DNA from: Cupriavidus consociatus
Lineage (GTDB): Bacteria; Pseudomonadota; Gammaproteobacteria; Burkholderiales; Burkholderiaceae
Assembly: GCF_017814975.1 (NCBI RefSeq)
Contig: NZ_JAGIQA010000008.1
Location: 1 to 64,000, forward strand
Reading direction: 5' to 3'
Length of the DNA stretch: 64,000 nt
In this document: positions 1-8,727 of the stretch, in pieces
Layout: each line of letters begins with the position of its first letter
Position numbering within the stretch: position 1 is the first letter of the stretch
Program-made: the position numbers and the translations under genes
The notes under the pieces: model-generated
Database searches by the model: none
What the model was told of the DNA's origin: nothing
What the model saw: the letters and a program-made list of their open reading frames with translations, nothing else

Positions 1-165
1 CCGATCCTGGAGGCGTACAAGGCCAAGACCATCATCGTCAACAAGCGCTCGATGGCAGCCGGCTACGCGGGTCTCGATAACGAGCTGTTCTACATGGACA
101 AGACCATGATGGTGTTCGGCGACGCCAAGAAGGTGGTCGAGGACATGTTCAAGGCGGTTCAGTAA
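1..165 (+). CDS. pntB: NAD(P) transhydrogenase beta subunit, C-terminal end (partial)
   Basis: The frame is open from the first base and encodes 54 residues before TAA. The peptide contains IVNKRSMAAGYAG and DNELFYMDKTMMVFGDAKK, which match the NADP(H)-binding domain III at the C-terminus of PntB. PntB is the membrane subunit of the proton-translocating transhydrogenase, which moves hydride between NADH and NADP+ using the proton gradient. The gene starts outside the window, so the membrane helices cannot be seen. pntA would be expected upstream. Confidence 0.93.
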   Translation, partial: PILEAYKAKTIIVNKRSMAAGYAGLDNELFYMDKTMMVFGDAKKVVEDMFKAVQ

Positions 166-298
166 AGTACCGGATCGCTCTCTTCCTGGAAAGTTAGTAC
201 ACCGCTGAAACCGGCCTGCTGCATCAAGGCCGGCACAGGAAAGCTTTCCAAGCCGAGCGCACGTTGAGTGGGCTCAATTGAAACGCCACAACATCACG

Positions 299-1192
299 AT
301 GATTCCAGCCTCAATTTCCTCCTCCATGGAAGTCAACGCCTTTTTTCATCCTAGTACCTGTACCTTTAGCTATCTCGTTCTTGACCGACAAAGCCGGCGA
401 TGCGCGCTGATCGACAGCGTGCTTGACTATGATCCGAACTCCGGTCGGATTTGCACGACCAGCGCCGATCAGCTGATATCGCGCGTGCTGGAACTGGGGG
501 CGACCGTTCAATGGATTCTGGAAACCCATGTCCATGCCGACCATCTTTCGGCCGCGCCGTATCTCAAGCGACGACTGGGCGGGCAGACCGCCATTGGGAG
601 CCATATCACAACGGTACAGAAGGTCTTCGGCGAGCTATTCAATGCAGGACGGGATTTCGCGCCAGACGGGTGTCAGTTCGATCGCCTGTGGCATGACGGA
701 GACACCTTCACGCTCGGCGGCCTGCTGGTGCGTGCGATGCATACGCCAGGCCACACGCCGGCATGCATGACCTATGTGATCAGCGACGGCCAGGAGATGG
801 CTGGCTTTGTCGGCGACACGCTATTCATGCCAGACTACGGCACCGCCCGCTGCGACTTCCCGGGTGGCGATGCGCGTACCCTCTACCGCTCCATCGACAA
901 GGTGCTGAGCCTGCCAACGGAGACGCGCCTCTACTTGTGCCACGACTATCAGCCTGGCGGCAGGGAGCTCAGCTACGTGACCACGGTAGCTGACCAACGC
1001 GCGAACAACATCCATGTGCGCGACGGCATCGGCGAGGAGGAGTTCGTCGTCATGCGCCAGGAGCGTGACGCCACGCTCCCGATGCCCGCCCTGATCCTGC
1101 CGTCCGTGCAGGTCAACATGCGGGCGGGAGAGCTACCCTCTCCTGAGACGAACGGTAAGCGATATCTTAAAATCCCCGTCAACGCACTCTGA
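299..1192 (+). CDS. MBL-fold metallohydrolase (ETHE1/Blh-like)
   Basis: A 297-residue metallo-beta-lactamase-fold protein. The metal-binding signature HVHADH lies at about residues 77-82, followed by MHTPGHTPACM, FVGDTLFM and LCHDYQPGG, which supply the remaining metal ligands. The C-terminal tail with VQVNMRAGELP is typical of the ETHE1/Blh group, whose studied members act on glutathione persulfide or in sulfide detoxification; that role is family knowledge, not shown here. Start choice is uncertain: an in-frame TTG at 278 and an ATG at 326 are alternatives, and none has a good ribosome binding site. It stands alone between pntB and a long spacer. No rhodanese domain or BigR-type regulator is visible next to it. 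Confidence 0.85.
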   Translation: MIPASISSSMEVNAFFHPSTCTFSYLVLDRQSRRCALIDSVLDYDPNSGRICTTSADQLISRVLELGATVQWILETHVHADHLSAAPYLKRRLGGQTAIGSHITTVQKVFGELFNAGRDFAPDGCQFDRLWHDGDTFTLGGLLVRAMHTPGHTPACMTYVISDGQEMAGFVGDTLFMPDYGTARCDFPGGDARTLYRSIDKVLSLPTETRLYLCHDYQPGGRELSYVTTVADQRANNIHVRDGIGEEEFVVMRQERDATLPMPALILPSVQVNMRAGELPSPETNGKRYLKIPVNAL

Positions 1193-1620
1193 TGCGACGA
1201 ACTGTTCACGAGCGCGATAACAACGGCGAACAAAGGCGAACAAAGGCGATGAAGCCATCGATTTAAAGGGACTTCTTCGCCTACCGACGTCAGGTATCGG
1301 CGAAAGCTGCGGCCTTGCTAATCTGCGATACGCCTCCAGTCGGACAACGATGCCCTACGCATCTCGCAAGGCAGTCAATCTCACTCTGAATCATCATCCG
1401 CCGCTCCAACGTCCATTTCCAGCACCTGTGTCAACGTATCAACGGCCCGCTCACGCTTCTTTCCCCACCCATGCCTTCCGACGGAAGGCATGGAGTGCAA
1501 CGGCAGAGCCCGGCCGGAATACCGGGTTGGGATAGGCCTGGCCAGTTAAGTCTAGGTGGCCGGTAAGCCCGCGCGGGCTTTAGTTCGTACCTGTGGCTTG
1601 CTGCCTGTGCCCGAAGGTGA
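1193..1620. other. Intergenic spacer with two hairpins
   Basis: No convincing gene. The 61-codon plus frame at 1350 has no family features or ribosome binding site. Two perfect inverted repeats are present: ATGCCTTCCG / CGGAAGGCAT separated by one base at 1471-1491, and AAGCCCGC / GCGGGCTT at 1565-1580. They lie between the convergent ends of the MBL gene and the MocR gene. Confidence 0.5.
1565..1580. terminator. Candidate terminator hairpin between convergent genes
   Basis: A 16-base perfect palindrome of AAGCCCGC and GCGGGCTT followed by TTAG. It sits 41 bases beyond the stop of the MocR gene read on the minus strand and downstream of the MBL gene. The T-run is short, so a terminator role is inference. 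Confidence 0.4.
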
Positions 1621-3009
1621 TTAGCGGCTCATGGAGCCCCTTACAGCAGCCTCGAATCGCGGATCCATGACCGCTCCCACGTTAAAGCGTGACCAAGGTG
1701 AGATCGCTTCCGAGTCGACGCGGAACACTCGTCCCGGCGCCATCATGACTTTTCTTGCCAGCATCTGCTCAGCCATTGGCAGTGAATCCTCTACGCCAGG
1801 GAGCGCTCCCCATAGATAAAGGCTCTCGTCGGTCCTGGCAAAGACGCGGGCATCCAGCCGGTCGAACAATGCCACCGCCTTCTCCGTAGCAAGGGCCAGA
1901 CGCGAGCGCAGGCGAGTGATATAGCGCTGGTAATGCCCTTCGCTGAGGATGACATCGACGGTCCGCTCGCAGTATTCCGAACTGCTGACATGGATCAGGG
2001 CCTTCAGGTCGGCCAGGTCGCTGGCCAAGCCGTCTCCGCACGCGATGTAGCCCACGCGCAGGGCGGCGGAAAAGGATTTGGAGAAACTTCCCACATAGAT
2101 GGTCCGCTCGAGCTGGTCCAGCGCGGAAAGCCTTGAAAGCGACGCTGGCTTGAAGTCGGCCAGCGCGTCGTTCTCCACCAACAGAAGATTGAAGCGCTGA
2201 GCGAGCTGGAGGATCCGATATGCCTTGGCCGCCGACAGGTCCGATCCGGTGGGATTGTGGGCAACGGATTGCGTAAAAAAGAGCCTGGGACGCTCCTGCG
2301 TCAGGAGCCGCTCCAGCGCTTCGATGTCCGGACCATCGGGCAGCCGCGGCACGCCGATGATTTTGGCTCCCGCCAACTTCAGCTTGCCAAATAGCGGGTA
2401 ATACCCTGGATCGTCGACAAGAACTGCGGCCCCGGCGGGCACGAAATAGCGGATTACCAGGTCAAGGGCATCATTCGCGCCGTGGGTCAGCACGATCTGG
2501 TGCGGCTCGGCACCAATGCCGATGGCCGCCAGTTTGCGGACGAGATGGACGCGCAACGGCTCATACCCGAAGCGATGCCCATAGCGGAACAATGCGCCCA
2601 GGCCGGTGCGCACGACCTTGTGGTGATATTTGTCCAGGCGGGCTTCCGCTAGCCATTCCACGGGCGGAAATCCATCGCCCACTGCCAGCACATCGGGGCG
2701 GCTTTTCAACTGCTCGCGCATCAGCCAGACAATGTCCATGGCCCGGCCGAGAGTGCCGGCATCGTCTTCCGTGGTGGCCTTGGCCGTACCAGACCGAACG
2801 AAATAGCCAGCACCCCGCCGCGGTTCTAGCAGCCCACGCTCGACCAACAACTCGAAAGCGGCGACGACCGTGTTCTTGCTGTAGCCATGCATTGCGGCGA
2901 CGTCGCGCAGTGATGGCAGTCTCTCGCCGACGCGGTAAGCGCCTTCAGCGATTTGCCTGGCAAGGGAATCTGCGAGAGTAACCGCTATCGAGGGTGATTT
3001 ATGAGACAT
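1621..3009 (-). CDS. MocR-type GntR/aminotransferase regulator
   Basis: A 462-residue protein with an N-terminal GntR winged helix-turn-helix (about residues 1-75, RLPSLRDVAAMHGYSKNTVV) joined to a fold type I aminotransferase-like domain (about 100-460). The PLP lysine lies in YVGSFSKSFSAALRVGY, and the Asn/Asp/Tyr PLP contacts sit in HNPTGSDL and DDPGYYP. Such MocR proteins sense PLP or an amine and usually control a divergent gene. I chose the ATG at 3009 (MSHKSPSI); the frame continues 15 codons further upstream, but that extension lacks domain homology. It is divergent from the HMG-CoA reductase gene with a 132-bp gap carrying an inverted repeat, so regulation of that operon is the natural inference. 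Confidence 0.9.
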   Translation of the reverse strand: MSHKSPSIAVTLADSLARQIAEGAYRVGERLPSLRDVAAMHGYSKNTVVAAFELLVERGLLEPRRGAGYFVRSGTAKATTEDDAGTLGRAMDIVWLMREQLKSRPDVLAVGDGFPPVEWLAEARLDKYHHKVVRTGLGALFRYGHRFGYEPLRVHLVRKLAAIGIGAEPHQIVLTHGANDALDLVIRYFVPAGAAVLVDDPGYYPLFGKLKLAGAKIIGVPRLPDGPDIEALERLLTQERPRLFFTQSVAHNPTGSDLSAAKAYRILQLAQRFNLLLVENDALADFKPASLSRLSALDQLERTIYVGSFSKSFSAALRVGYIACGDGLASDLADLKALIHVSSSEYCERTVDVILSEGHYQRYITRLRSRLALATEKAVALFDRLDARVFARTDESLYLWGALPGVEDSLPMAEQMLARKVMMAPGRVFRVDSEAISPWSRFNVGAVMDPRFEAAVRGSMSR

Positions 3010-3068
3010 ATTGAAGGCAAGACCAGCCTCTGGGTTCAGCTTCAAGAATACCAACTGTCCCGGAAAAT

Positions 3069-3090
3069 TGTACCTTTATCTACTGGTACA
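3069..3090. promoter_or_regulatory. Inverted repeat, candidate MocR operator
   Basis: TGTACC and GGTACA form a perfect inverted repeat with a 10-bp spacer in the divergent gap between the MocR gene and the HMG-CoA reductase gene. Position and symmetry suggest an operator for the neighbouring regulator. The binding protein is inferred, not shown. Confidence 0.5.
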
Positions 3091-3141
3091 GTAGGCCTAA
3101 TCTGTCTGCCATGTTGATCTACTCATTGCAAGGAGACAGAT

Positions 3142-4431
3142 ATGGCTGCCAGTTCCGTCCTGCCCAACTTTCGCGCCCTCACACCCACACAGCGCCTTGA
3201 CCATATTGCATCCGCCGCAGCCCTCACTTCCGCCGAAGTCCAGCTCGTATCGCAGCCCGGAGATCTTGGGGTAGATCGGGCAAACGGCATGATCGAAAAC
3301 GTAGTCGGCACTTTTGAACTACCGTTCGGCGTGGCGGGATACTTTCAGGTGAATGGCCGCGACGTCCTGGTTCCCATGGTGGTGGAAGAACCTTCAGTCG
3401 TGGCGGCGGCGTCGTACATGGCGAAGCTCGCGCGCGACTGTGGCGGCTTCGAGACGTCGAGCACGGGCCCACTGATGCGTGCGCAGGTGCAGGTGCTAGG
3501 TATTGGCGATCCCTACGGCGCACGTCTTGCCATCCTGAAGCAGCGCGATGAAATCCTGGCCGTGGCGAATAGCCGCGACAAGGTGCTGATCAGCCTTGGC
3601 GGCGGCTGCCGTGACATCGAGGTCCACGTTTTTCCCGATACCCCACGCGGCCCGATGATCGTGATGCACCTGATCGTCGATGTGCGTGACGCGATGGGCG
3701 CGAATACCGTCAACACGATGGCTGAAGCCGTCTCGCCTCTCGTTGAAAAGCTGACCGGCGGCTCGGTGCGCTTGCGCATTCTTTCCAACCTGGCCGACCT
3801 GAGGCTGGCCCGGGCGCGCGTGCGGCTGACCGAGGCCGCTCTCGCCACGAAAGAACGCAGCGGCGCCGAGATCATTGACGGCGTGATCGACGCATACACC
3901 TTCGCCGCCATCGACCCGTACCGAGCCGCCACTCACAACAAGGGCATCATGAACGGGATAGACCCGCTGGTGGTCGCCACCGGCAACGACTGGCGAGCGG
4001 TGGAGTCGGGTGCCCACGCCTATGCCTGCCGTGGCGGCCGGTACACCTCTCTTACGCACTGGGAGAAAGATGCCAGCGGCGCACTGGTCGGCACGATCGA
4101 GATGCCGATGCCGGTCGGACTGGTTGGCGGCGCCACCAAAACGCACCCACTGGCGCGCGTGGCACTGAAGATTCTGGACGTGAAGTCAGCTCAGGATCTG
4201 GGTGAGGTCGCGGTGGCCGTCGGCCTCGCGCAGAACCTTGGCGCTCTGCGTGCACTGGCAACAGAAGGCATCCAGCGCGGCCACATGGCGCTGCACGCCC
4301 GCAACATCGCGCTGGTCGCTGGCGCGGTGGGCGACGAGATCGATGCTATCGCAAAGCGGCTGGCCAGTGAGACGGACGTACGGACGGACCGTGCGTTGGA
4401 ACTCCTGGCGGAACTGCGTGCCGCGCGCTGA
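3142..4431 (+). CDS. mvaA: Hydroxymethylglutaryl-CoA reductase, class II (degradative)
   Basis: A 429-residue soluble class II HMG-CoA reductase, which interconverts mevalonate and HMG-CoA; in catabolic bacteria it oxidises mevalonate with NAD+. The four catalytic residues known from the Pseudomonas mevalonii enzyme occur at identical positions: Glu83 ([10 protein letters not shown]), Lys267 (HNKGIMNG), Asp283 (TGNDW) and His381 ([10 protein letters not shown]). Other family blocks are [10 protein letters not shown] (52-61) and [10 protein letters not shown] (183-192). The start is supported by AGGAGA 7 bp upstream. It is followed by a two-gene transporter and is divergent from a MocR regulator. 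No HMG-CoA lyase gene lies in the window, so that step must be encoded elsewhere. Confidence 0.93.
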   Translation: MAASSVLPNFRALTPTQRLDHIASAAALTSAEVQLVSQPGDLGVDRANGMIENVVGTFELPFGVAGYFQVNGRDVLVPMVVEEPSVVAAASYMAKLARDCGGFETSSTGPLMRAQVQVLGIGDPYGARLAILKQRDEILAVANSRDKVLISLGGGCRDIEVHVFPDTPRGPMIVMHLIVDVRDAMGANTVNTMAEAVSPLVEKLTGGSVRLRILSNLADLRLARARVRLTEAALATKERSGAEIIDGVIDAYTFAAIDPYRAATHNKGIMNGIDPLVVATGNDWRAVESGAHAYACRGGRYTSLTHWEKDASGALVGTIEMPMPVGLVGGATKTHPLARVALKILDVKSAQDLGEVAVAVGLAQNLGALRALATEGIQRGHMALHARNIALVAGAVGDEIDAIAKRLASETDVRTDRALELLAELRAAR

Positions 4432-4515
4432 TCACCTCCGCTGTACAACAAAAGACCGATGAAGCGCCAGACCGACCCCACCGTCGGGGCGGACCTCATC
4501 GACAGGAGACAACCG

Positions 4516-5007
4516 ATGAATATCAACGAAGCATCTGCGCCGCGCCGCTTGATCGAAGTCTGGGGCGACACTGCGGATATCCGGCATCTGGCCTGCTCGA
4601 TCGTGATCGGCGGCGCCGTCAGCCTTGGAGGATTTCTGGTCGCGGCGCGCATCCTTGCCGACCTTGTCAAGTCCCCCGACCTGGCGCGAGCCTATGCAAT
4701 GCTCGCGGGCCTCGTCGGCTGCCTGGTGGCTGGCGCGCTTTGCGCAGTCCTGTTTCCTCCCAAGCGCGAAGTCATCGAGGGCGAGCCGGCGGATCCGAGC
4801 TGGCGGGGAGAAGTCCTCGCCAGTCTTGCCATGGAGCCAGGCGGCCTGGGCTCCACCTCCGATCTTCCCTCAGCCGCCGCCCAGGAATTGAAGGAACTCC
4901 AACTGTTCGAGTTGTTTGCCTCCAGAGAGCCTGGTCCACAAGCGGCCGATCGCGCAAGCAGTCGCTCAGTGCAGCGAACTGCCACGCTGGCGGATCGAAG
5001 CGCCTGA
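4516..5007 (+). CDS. Small TctB-like membrane protein
   Basis: A 163-residue protein with two clear hydrophobic helices, about residues 24-47 (LACSIVIGGAVSLGGFLVAA) and 57-80, then a polar C-terminal half. The ATG at 4516 is preceded by AGGAGA; the frame is open 19 codons further upstream. It precedes a TctA-like permease by 23 bp, the position normally taken by the small TctB subunit of tripartite tricarboxylate transporters, although TctB proteins usually have four helices. I call it TctB-like from position and topology only; sequence similarity is weak. Confidence 0.6.
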   Translation: MNINEASAPRRLIEVWGDTADIRHLACSIVIGGAVSLGGFLVAARILADLVKSPDLARAYAMLAGLVGCLVAGALCAVLFPPKREVIEGEPADPSWRGEVLASLAMEPGGLGSTSDLPSAAAQELKELQLFELFASREPGPQAADRASSRSVQRTATLADRSA

Positions 5008-5030
5008 CCCTTATTCATCGGAGACACAAC

Positions 5031-6416
5031 ATGATCGAATCCGCATTGCTGTCGCACATTCTGGTCGCGGCAGGCATGGGCCTCGCTGGCGCCGTCGTGT
5101 TCGCCGCCATCGGCCTGATTTCCGGGACTGACGAGACCACCACGCTGGCACCGCTGACGCTGCTTGTCGTCCTGCTCGGCGTACCCCCTGAAGGCGTGTT
5201 CACCTTTTTCATGGCGGGTGCCGTCGCCAAGCATATGACGCACGCCATTCCGACTGCCCTGCTTGGCATTCCGGGGGACACGATGGCCACGCCCTTGTTG
5301 CAAGACGCCAATCATCTGCGCAACCTCGGCGTGCCACACATCGCGCTGCGCAAGATGATTTCAGGCGCCATCATCGCCGCGTTCGTCGCGGTGCCGCTGG
5401 CGGTCCTGTTCGCCGTGCTGCTCGCGCCATTCGGCCCCACCATCACGAAGGCGGCGCCGTGGATTTTCGTGGTCGCGGCGGTGATCATTGCGTACTGCTC
5501 GTCAGGGAAATGGGCATCGGTTGCGACTCTGGTTCCGTTCGTCGTCGTCATCGTCGCGTTGCAGGCGCTGACCACCAAGTTTGGCACCAAGCTGAGCATT
5601 AGCTACTTCCTCGGGATCGCGATTGGACCACTGATCGCCGACCTGTTCTCGCTGCTTTCGCCGAAGGAGCGCGCCCGCATGCGCCGCGACACGGTGCGCA
5701 CCTTCGCGCTGGCGCCAGACGTCAAGGGCTGGTCCGGCTACTTTCCCAATCCTGCGCGCGTGCTCGACAAGAGCCAGGTGAAATGGACGATCGGCGCCGC
5801 CGCCGTGTCGAGCGCGACCTTCGTGTTCAGCCCGGTCGCCATGACGGTGGTGCTGGGCGAACTGGTGGGGGCACGCATCCGCCACGCGTATCACCGGCTG
5901 ACCACCGTGCTGAGCGTCCGAAACGGCGTCACCGAAGCCACGTACATTGCCGAAGCGCTGATTCCGCTGATCGCTTTCGGCCTGCCCTTGAGTCCGGTCG
6001 CCGCAGGGCCGGCCGCACCGCTTTTCAACGCGCCGCCGGTCTTCACTGTCGACGCCGGCTCGGGCCAAACGCATAACCTGCATAACCTCCTTAGCCACTG
6101 GGAATTCCTGGGATACGGGCTGCTTGCCGTGCTGCTGGCGTCGCTCGTGGCCTACCCATTCGCGATGAACTACGCACGCCGTTCCGCGCTGTTCGTGTCG
6201 CGCAAGATCTCGCACGAGGCCATTATCGGCACGTTTGTGGGACTCATCCTGGTTATCAGCGCCTGGGAAGGCGGGCCAGTCGGTCTCTTGGTGATCCTGA
6301 CGATGGGCCTTCTGGGCGGACTGCTGTCCCGCCTCATCGGGTTCAATACCGGGGTGCAATTCATGGGCTACTACACCGCGGTGCTGACAGTACCGGCCCT
6401 GCTCAAGCTGATCTGA
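5031..6416 (+). CDS. TctA-family tripartite transporter permease
   Basis: A 461-residue polytopic inner-membrane protein with about 11-12 hydrophobic segments. It shows TctA-type features: an N-terminal ISGTDETTTLAPLTLLVVLLG block, the glycine/proline-rich ALLGIPGDTMATPLL motif, and a C-terminal half repeating the helix pattern (ALIPLIAFGLPLSPVAAGPA). The ATG at 5031 has a GGAGA site 7 bp upstream; a longer frame from 4740 overlaps the previous gene and is not needed. The family imports carboxylates with a periplasmic TctC binding protein, which is absent here. Its place behind mvaA suggests mevalonate or a related branched acid as substrate; this is inference. Confidence 0.85.
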   Translation: MIESALLSHILVAAGMGLAGAVVFAAIGLISGTDETTTLAPLTLLVVLLGVPPEGVFTFFMAGAVAKHMTHAIPTALLGIPGDTMATPLLQDANHLRNLGVPHIALRKMISGAIIAAFVAVPLAVLFAVLLAPFGPTITKAAPWIFVVAAVIIAYCSSGKWASVATLVPFVVVIVALQALTTKFGTKLSISYFLGIAIGPLIADLFSLLSPKERARMRRDTVRTFALAPDVKGWSGYFPNPARVLDKSQVKWTIGAAAVSSATFVFSPVAMTVVLGELVGARIRHAYHRLTTVLSVRNGVTEATYIAEALIPLIAFGLPLSPVAAGPAAPLFNAPPVFTVDAGSGQTHNLHNLLSHWEFLGYGLLAVLLASLVAYPFAMNYARRSALFVSRKISHEAIIGTFVGLILVISAWEGGPVGLLVILTMGLLGGLLSRLIGFNTGVQFMGYYTAVLTVPALLKLI

Positions 6417-6551
6417 CACTGCCGTTACGAAGTCGGACGAAATTCAGTGACAGTGAAGTCGAAATGTCTCAGATGGCCATAAAAGGATCCACTACACCTG
6501 CCACCGCAAGCCATGCAAAGGTATTCTCGGAACCGACATCAAGCGAATGTT

Positions 6552-6740
6552 TCATTTCCGGCCATATGCCGGCATGCCCCCTTCATCTGCAACCCCCTCG
6601 AAATCCGAAGCCGCCCGACCAAACTGTGTGCGAAACCAGCGAGAAAAGGAACTGGATCCGCCAAAGCCGAGCAGCAGCGCAATCTCGGCATGTTTGCGCG
6701 GCGGCCCAGCAAGGTAGCGCTGAACGAGTTCGCGGCGGCG
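6552..6740 (-). pseudogene. AraC-family regulator, C-terminal remnant
   Basis: On the minus strand an open stretch reads RRRELVQRYLAGPPRKHAEI, then ALLLGFGGSSSFSRWF and RTQFGRAASDFEG. This is the second helix-turn-helix of an AraC-type regulator. An in-frame stop lies immediately upstream at 6741-6743 and no N-terminal part is found, so only about 60 residues remain. It sits downstream of the TctA gene in the opposite orientation. The rest of the 6417-6960 interval holds no supportable gene. Confidence 0.6.
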
Positions 6741-6960
6741 CTATCCATTGCAGCCTGAACTCACTGGGTGGGAGGGACAACGAAATCGGTTTCCTGGCTG
6801 GCACTATGAGGCACGGTCGGGCGCGCAATATCTTTCACAAAACGACCTACTATGGGGAGGCAGCCATCGTGGGCGCGACTTGGCAATGCCAGTTCATGGC
6901 TGTTCGCCAGCGCCGTCGGGTTCTACGCTTGAGTGAATTCAATATTTTCAGGAGAAAGAA

Positions 6961-7314
6961 ATGAGGCCGATTGTTTTTTCGGTAATTGCGGCTTTCGGCG
7001 CATTACTCACGCTGCCCTGCTACGCGCAAAAGGCAGTGGATCCATACACGCAGGGGGCCAAGGGAAAACCGGATCCATATACGGACGGTGCGAAAACCGG
7101 GAAATTCGATCCCTATACGGAAGGTGCCAAGTCCTCGACCCGTACCGACCTGGCGCCGACCGCGAAGCCAGACCCATATACGGACGGCGCAAGGGCTGGC
7201 AAGGCAGATCCCTATACCGACGGCGCGAAAGCAGGCAAGGCGGATCCGTTCACTGATGGCGCGAAAGCAGGCAAGGCGGATCCGTTCACCGACGGCGCCA
7301 ACAGCAAGCAGTAG
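6961..7314 (+). CDS. Secreted tandem-repeat protein (DPYTDGAKAGKA repeats)
   Basis: A 117-residue protein with a signal peptide (residues 1-22, hydrophobic IVFSVIAAFGALLTLPCYA, cleavage expected after YAQ or CYA) followed by seven or eight degenerate copies of a 12-residue unit, D-P-Y/F-T-D-G-A-K-A-G-K-A. The ribosome binding site GGAGAAAGAA is strong. The mature protein is small, hydrophilic and without cysteines, so it is probably exported to the periplasm or outside. I do not recognise a function; regular spacing of aspartates could suit cation binding, but this is speculation. A good hairpin follows the stop. Confidence 0.8.
   Translation: MRPIVFSVIAAFGALLTLPCYAQKAVDPYTQGAKGKPDPYTDGAKTGKFDPYTEGAKSSTRTDLAPTAKPDPYTDGARAGKADPYTDGAKAGKADPFTDGAKAGKADPFTDGANSKQ
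7039..7305 (+). repeat. 36-bp coding tandem repeats
   Basis: The DNA for the DPYTDGAKAGKA units repeats with a 36-bp period. The last units (about 7193-7300) are nearly identical, with GGCGCGAAAGCAGGCAAGGC recurring. Earlier units have diverged or carry an insertion (SSTRTDLAPT). The near-identity of the 3' copies suggests recent expansion by slippage or unequal crossover. Confidence 0.85.
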
Positions 7315-7333
7315 TGGCGCGCTAACGCTATGT

Positions 7334-7360
7334 GGCCTTCCCGGGTCGCCTGGGAAGGCC
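7334..7360 (+). terminator. Hairpin after the repeat-protein gene
   Basis: GGCCTTCCC and GGGAAGGCC form a perfect 9-bp stem with a 9-base loop, 19 bp after the stop codon. There is no clear T-run, so it is a weak intrinsic terminator or a 3' stabilising structure. Confidence 0.5.
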
Positions 7361-7399
7361 GATCCACGAAACCAGTAGACCGTCACGCACAGCGACGGG

Positions 7400-7689
7400 C
7401 TATGTTCGCTTCAGGCGTCCCGCCCCATCGGCCAGTATGTCGGCAACCAGCGCCAGCTGCTCGAGCGCATCGCGCTGTTCCGGCGTAATGCACGCTTTGC
7501 ATCTCTGGCCCGATCAGCCGCCTGACCCGCGACAAACTGGGCGAATATGCCGAACTGATGCTTGCTGCGGGACGTTAACTCTCGTAGTTTATCTCCGGCT
7601 CGCGCGGGCAGACCGCCAGCCATCGATTTGGCATCCGTGAGGAGATTGTTCCAGAGAACCTGCCGCTGATTTTCCACCGTGGCGCTCAT
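7400..7689 (-). pseudogene. Frameshifted small hypothetical gene
   Basis: The minus strand reads MSATVENQRQVLWNNLLTDA and continues through RELTSRSKHQFGIFAQFVAG. Near 7497 the protein-like signal moves to another frame, CITPEQRDALEQLALVADIL, ending ADGAGRLKRT and a stop at 7400. Together these would give a helical protein of about 95 residues. A single-base change would restore the frame, so this is either a recent pseudogene or a sequence error. I do not recognise the family. The stretch 7690-7973 holds no further supportable gene. Confidence 0.4.
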
Positions 7690-7973
7690 TGCCAGGCGAG
7701 TGGAAACGTCCTCCTTGAAACCCATGTCCGCTGTCGGCTGCAAAGCTGCCACTGAAAAAACGGCCCCAGTGGCAGAGCTGGGTTGAATCCGCAGTCGAGA
7801 ACCGTCGTTGCGGCCGCAATCTTATCGCCCTATCGCGCCCAAGCAACGTCTGTCTAGGAGGAGAGGAGACGGAAATGAAGGTCAGGCTTGATCGTTGAGA
7901 TACTCGATACCGGTGTCGACCACGCCGCAAAGCCTTTTGGCTTACTTCTCCCGCCTCTCCATGCCGTATGCGG

Positions 7974-8717
7974 CTAGGCAGCCTTTTTTGCGAGTCCCAG
8001 GTAGGTTTCAATGACGCGCGGATCGGCCGCCAGATCTGCGGCAGCGCCTTCCATCACAAGATCGCCCGTCTCGATGACATACCCGTAGTCCGCCACTTGC
8101 AAGGCAGCACGGGCGTTCTGCTCTACCAGCAGCGTCGCGACACCGGTGCGGCGCAGGTTGCTGATGATGTGGAAGATTTCCTTGACGATCAGCGGCGCCA
8201 GCCCAAGGCTGGGCTCATCGAGCATGAGCAGTTGCGGCTTGGCCATCAGCGCGCGGCCGACGGCCAGCATCTGGCGTTCACCGCCCGACATCGTCCCGGC
8301 CGCTTGCTTCGCGCGCTCCTTCAGGCGGGGAAACAGTTCGTAGACGACATCGAGTTGATCCAGATAGTTCTTGTCGCCCGCTCTCTTCCTGCGAAACGCG
8401 CCTAGCAGAAGGTTGTCCTCCACGCTCATCGACGCGAATAGCTCGCGCTTCTCGGGTACGAGGCACATGCCGCGGGCGACTCGCGCCTCGACGGGCAGGC
8501 TGTCCAACGCGTGGCCGAGATACCGGATCGTGCCAAGAACTGATCCGCTCGGCGGCATTGCGCCCATGATCGCGGCCAGCGTTGACGATTTGCCTGCCCC
8601 ATTCGGCCCGATCACCGTCACGATCTGCCCGGCCTGCACCTTCAGGCTCACCCCATGCACTGCCTCGACCTTGCCGTAGCAGACACGCAGGCGGTCGATT
8701 TCCAGAATTGCGCTCAT
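7974..8717 (-). CDS. livF: Branched-chain-type ABC transporter ATPase (LivF-like)
   Basis: A 247-residue ABC ATPase with Walker [10 protein letters not shown], signature MSGGERQML, Walker B LLMLDEPSLGLAP and the switch histidine in TLLVEQNARAAL. The ATG at 8717 follows AGAGAGAC; the longer frame upstream overlaps the neighbouring gene. It is the last gene of the transporter block livH-livMG-livF and couples ATP hydrolysis to uptake through the membrane subunits. In this setting the importer most likely carries the aromatic substrate or its acid side product rather than an amino acid, as is common for aromatic clusters; this is inference. Confidence 0.93.
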   Translation of the reverse strand: MSAILEIDRLRVCYGKVEAVHGVSLKVQAGQIVTVIGPNGAGKSSTLAAIMGAMPPSGSVLGTIRYLGHALDSLPVEARVARGMCLVPEKRELFASMSVEDNLLLGAFRRKRAGDKNYLDQLDVVYELFPRLKERAKQAAGTMSGGERQMLAVGRALMAKPQLLMLDEPSLGLAPLIVKEIFHIISNLRRTGVATLLVEQNARAALQVADYGYVIETGDLVMEGAAADLAADPRVIETYLGLAKKAA

Positions 8718-8727
8718 CTTGTCTCTC

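Noticed and set aside
6464..6964. A 166-codon plus frame before the repeat protein
   Set aside because: Most of it is antisense to the AraC remnant and it overlaps the ribosome binding site and start of the repeat protein gene.
7039..7305. Regular repeats that could suggest a CRISPR array
   Set aside because: The 36-bp units are contiguous without unique spacers and are in frame within a signal-peptide protein.
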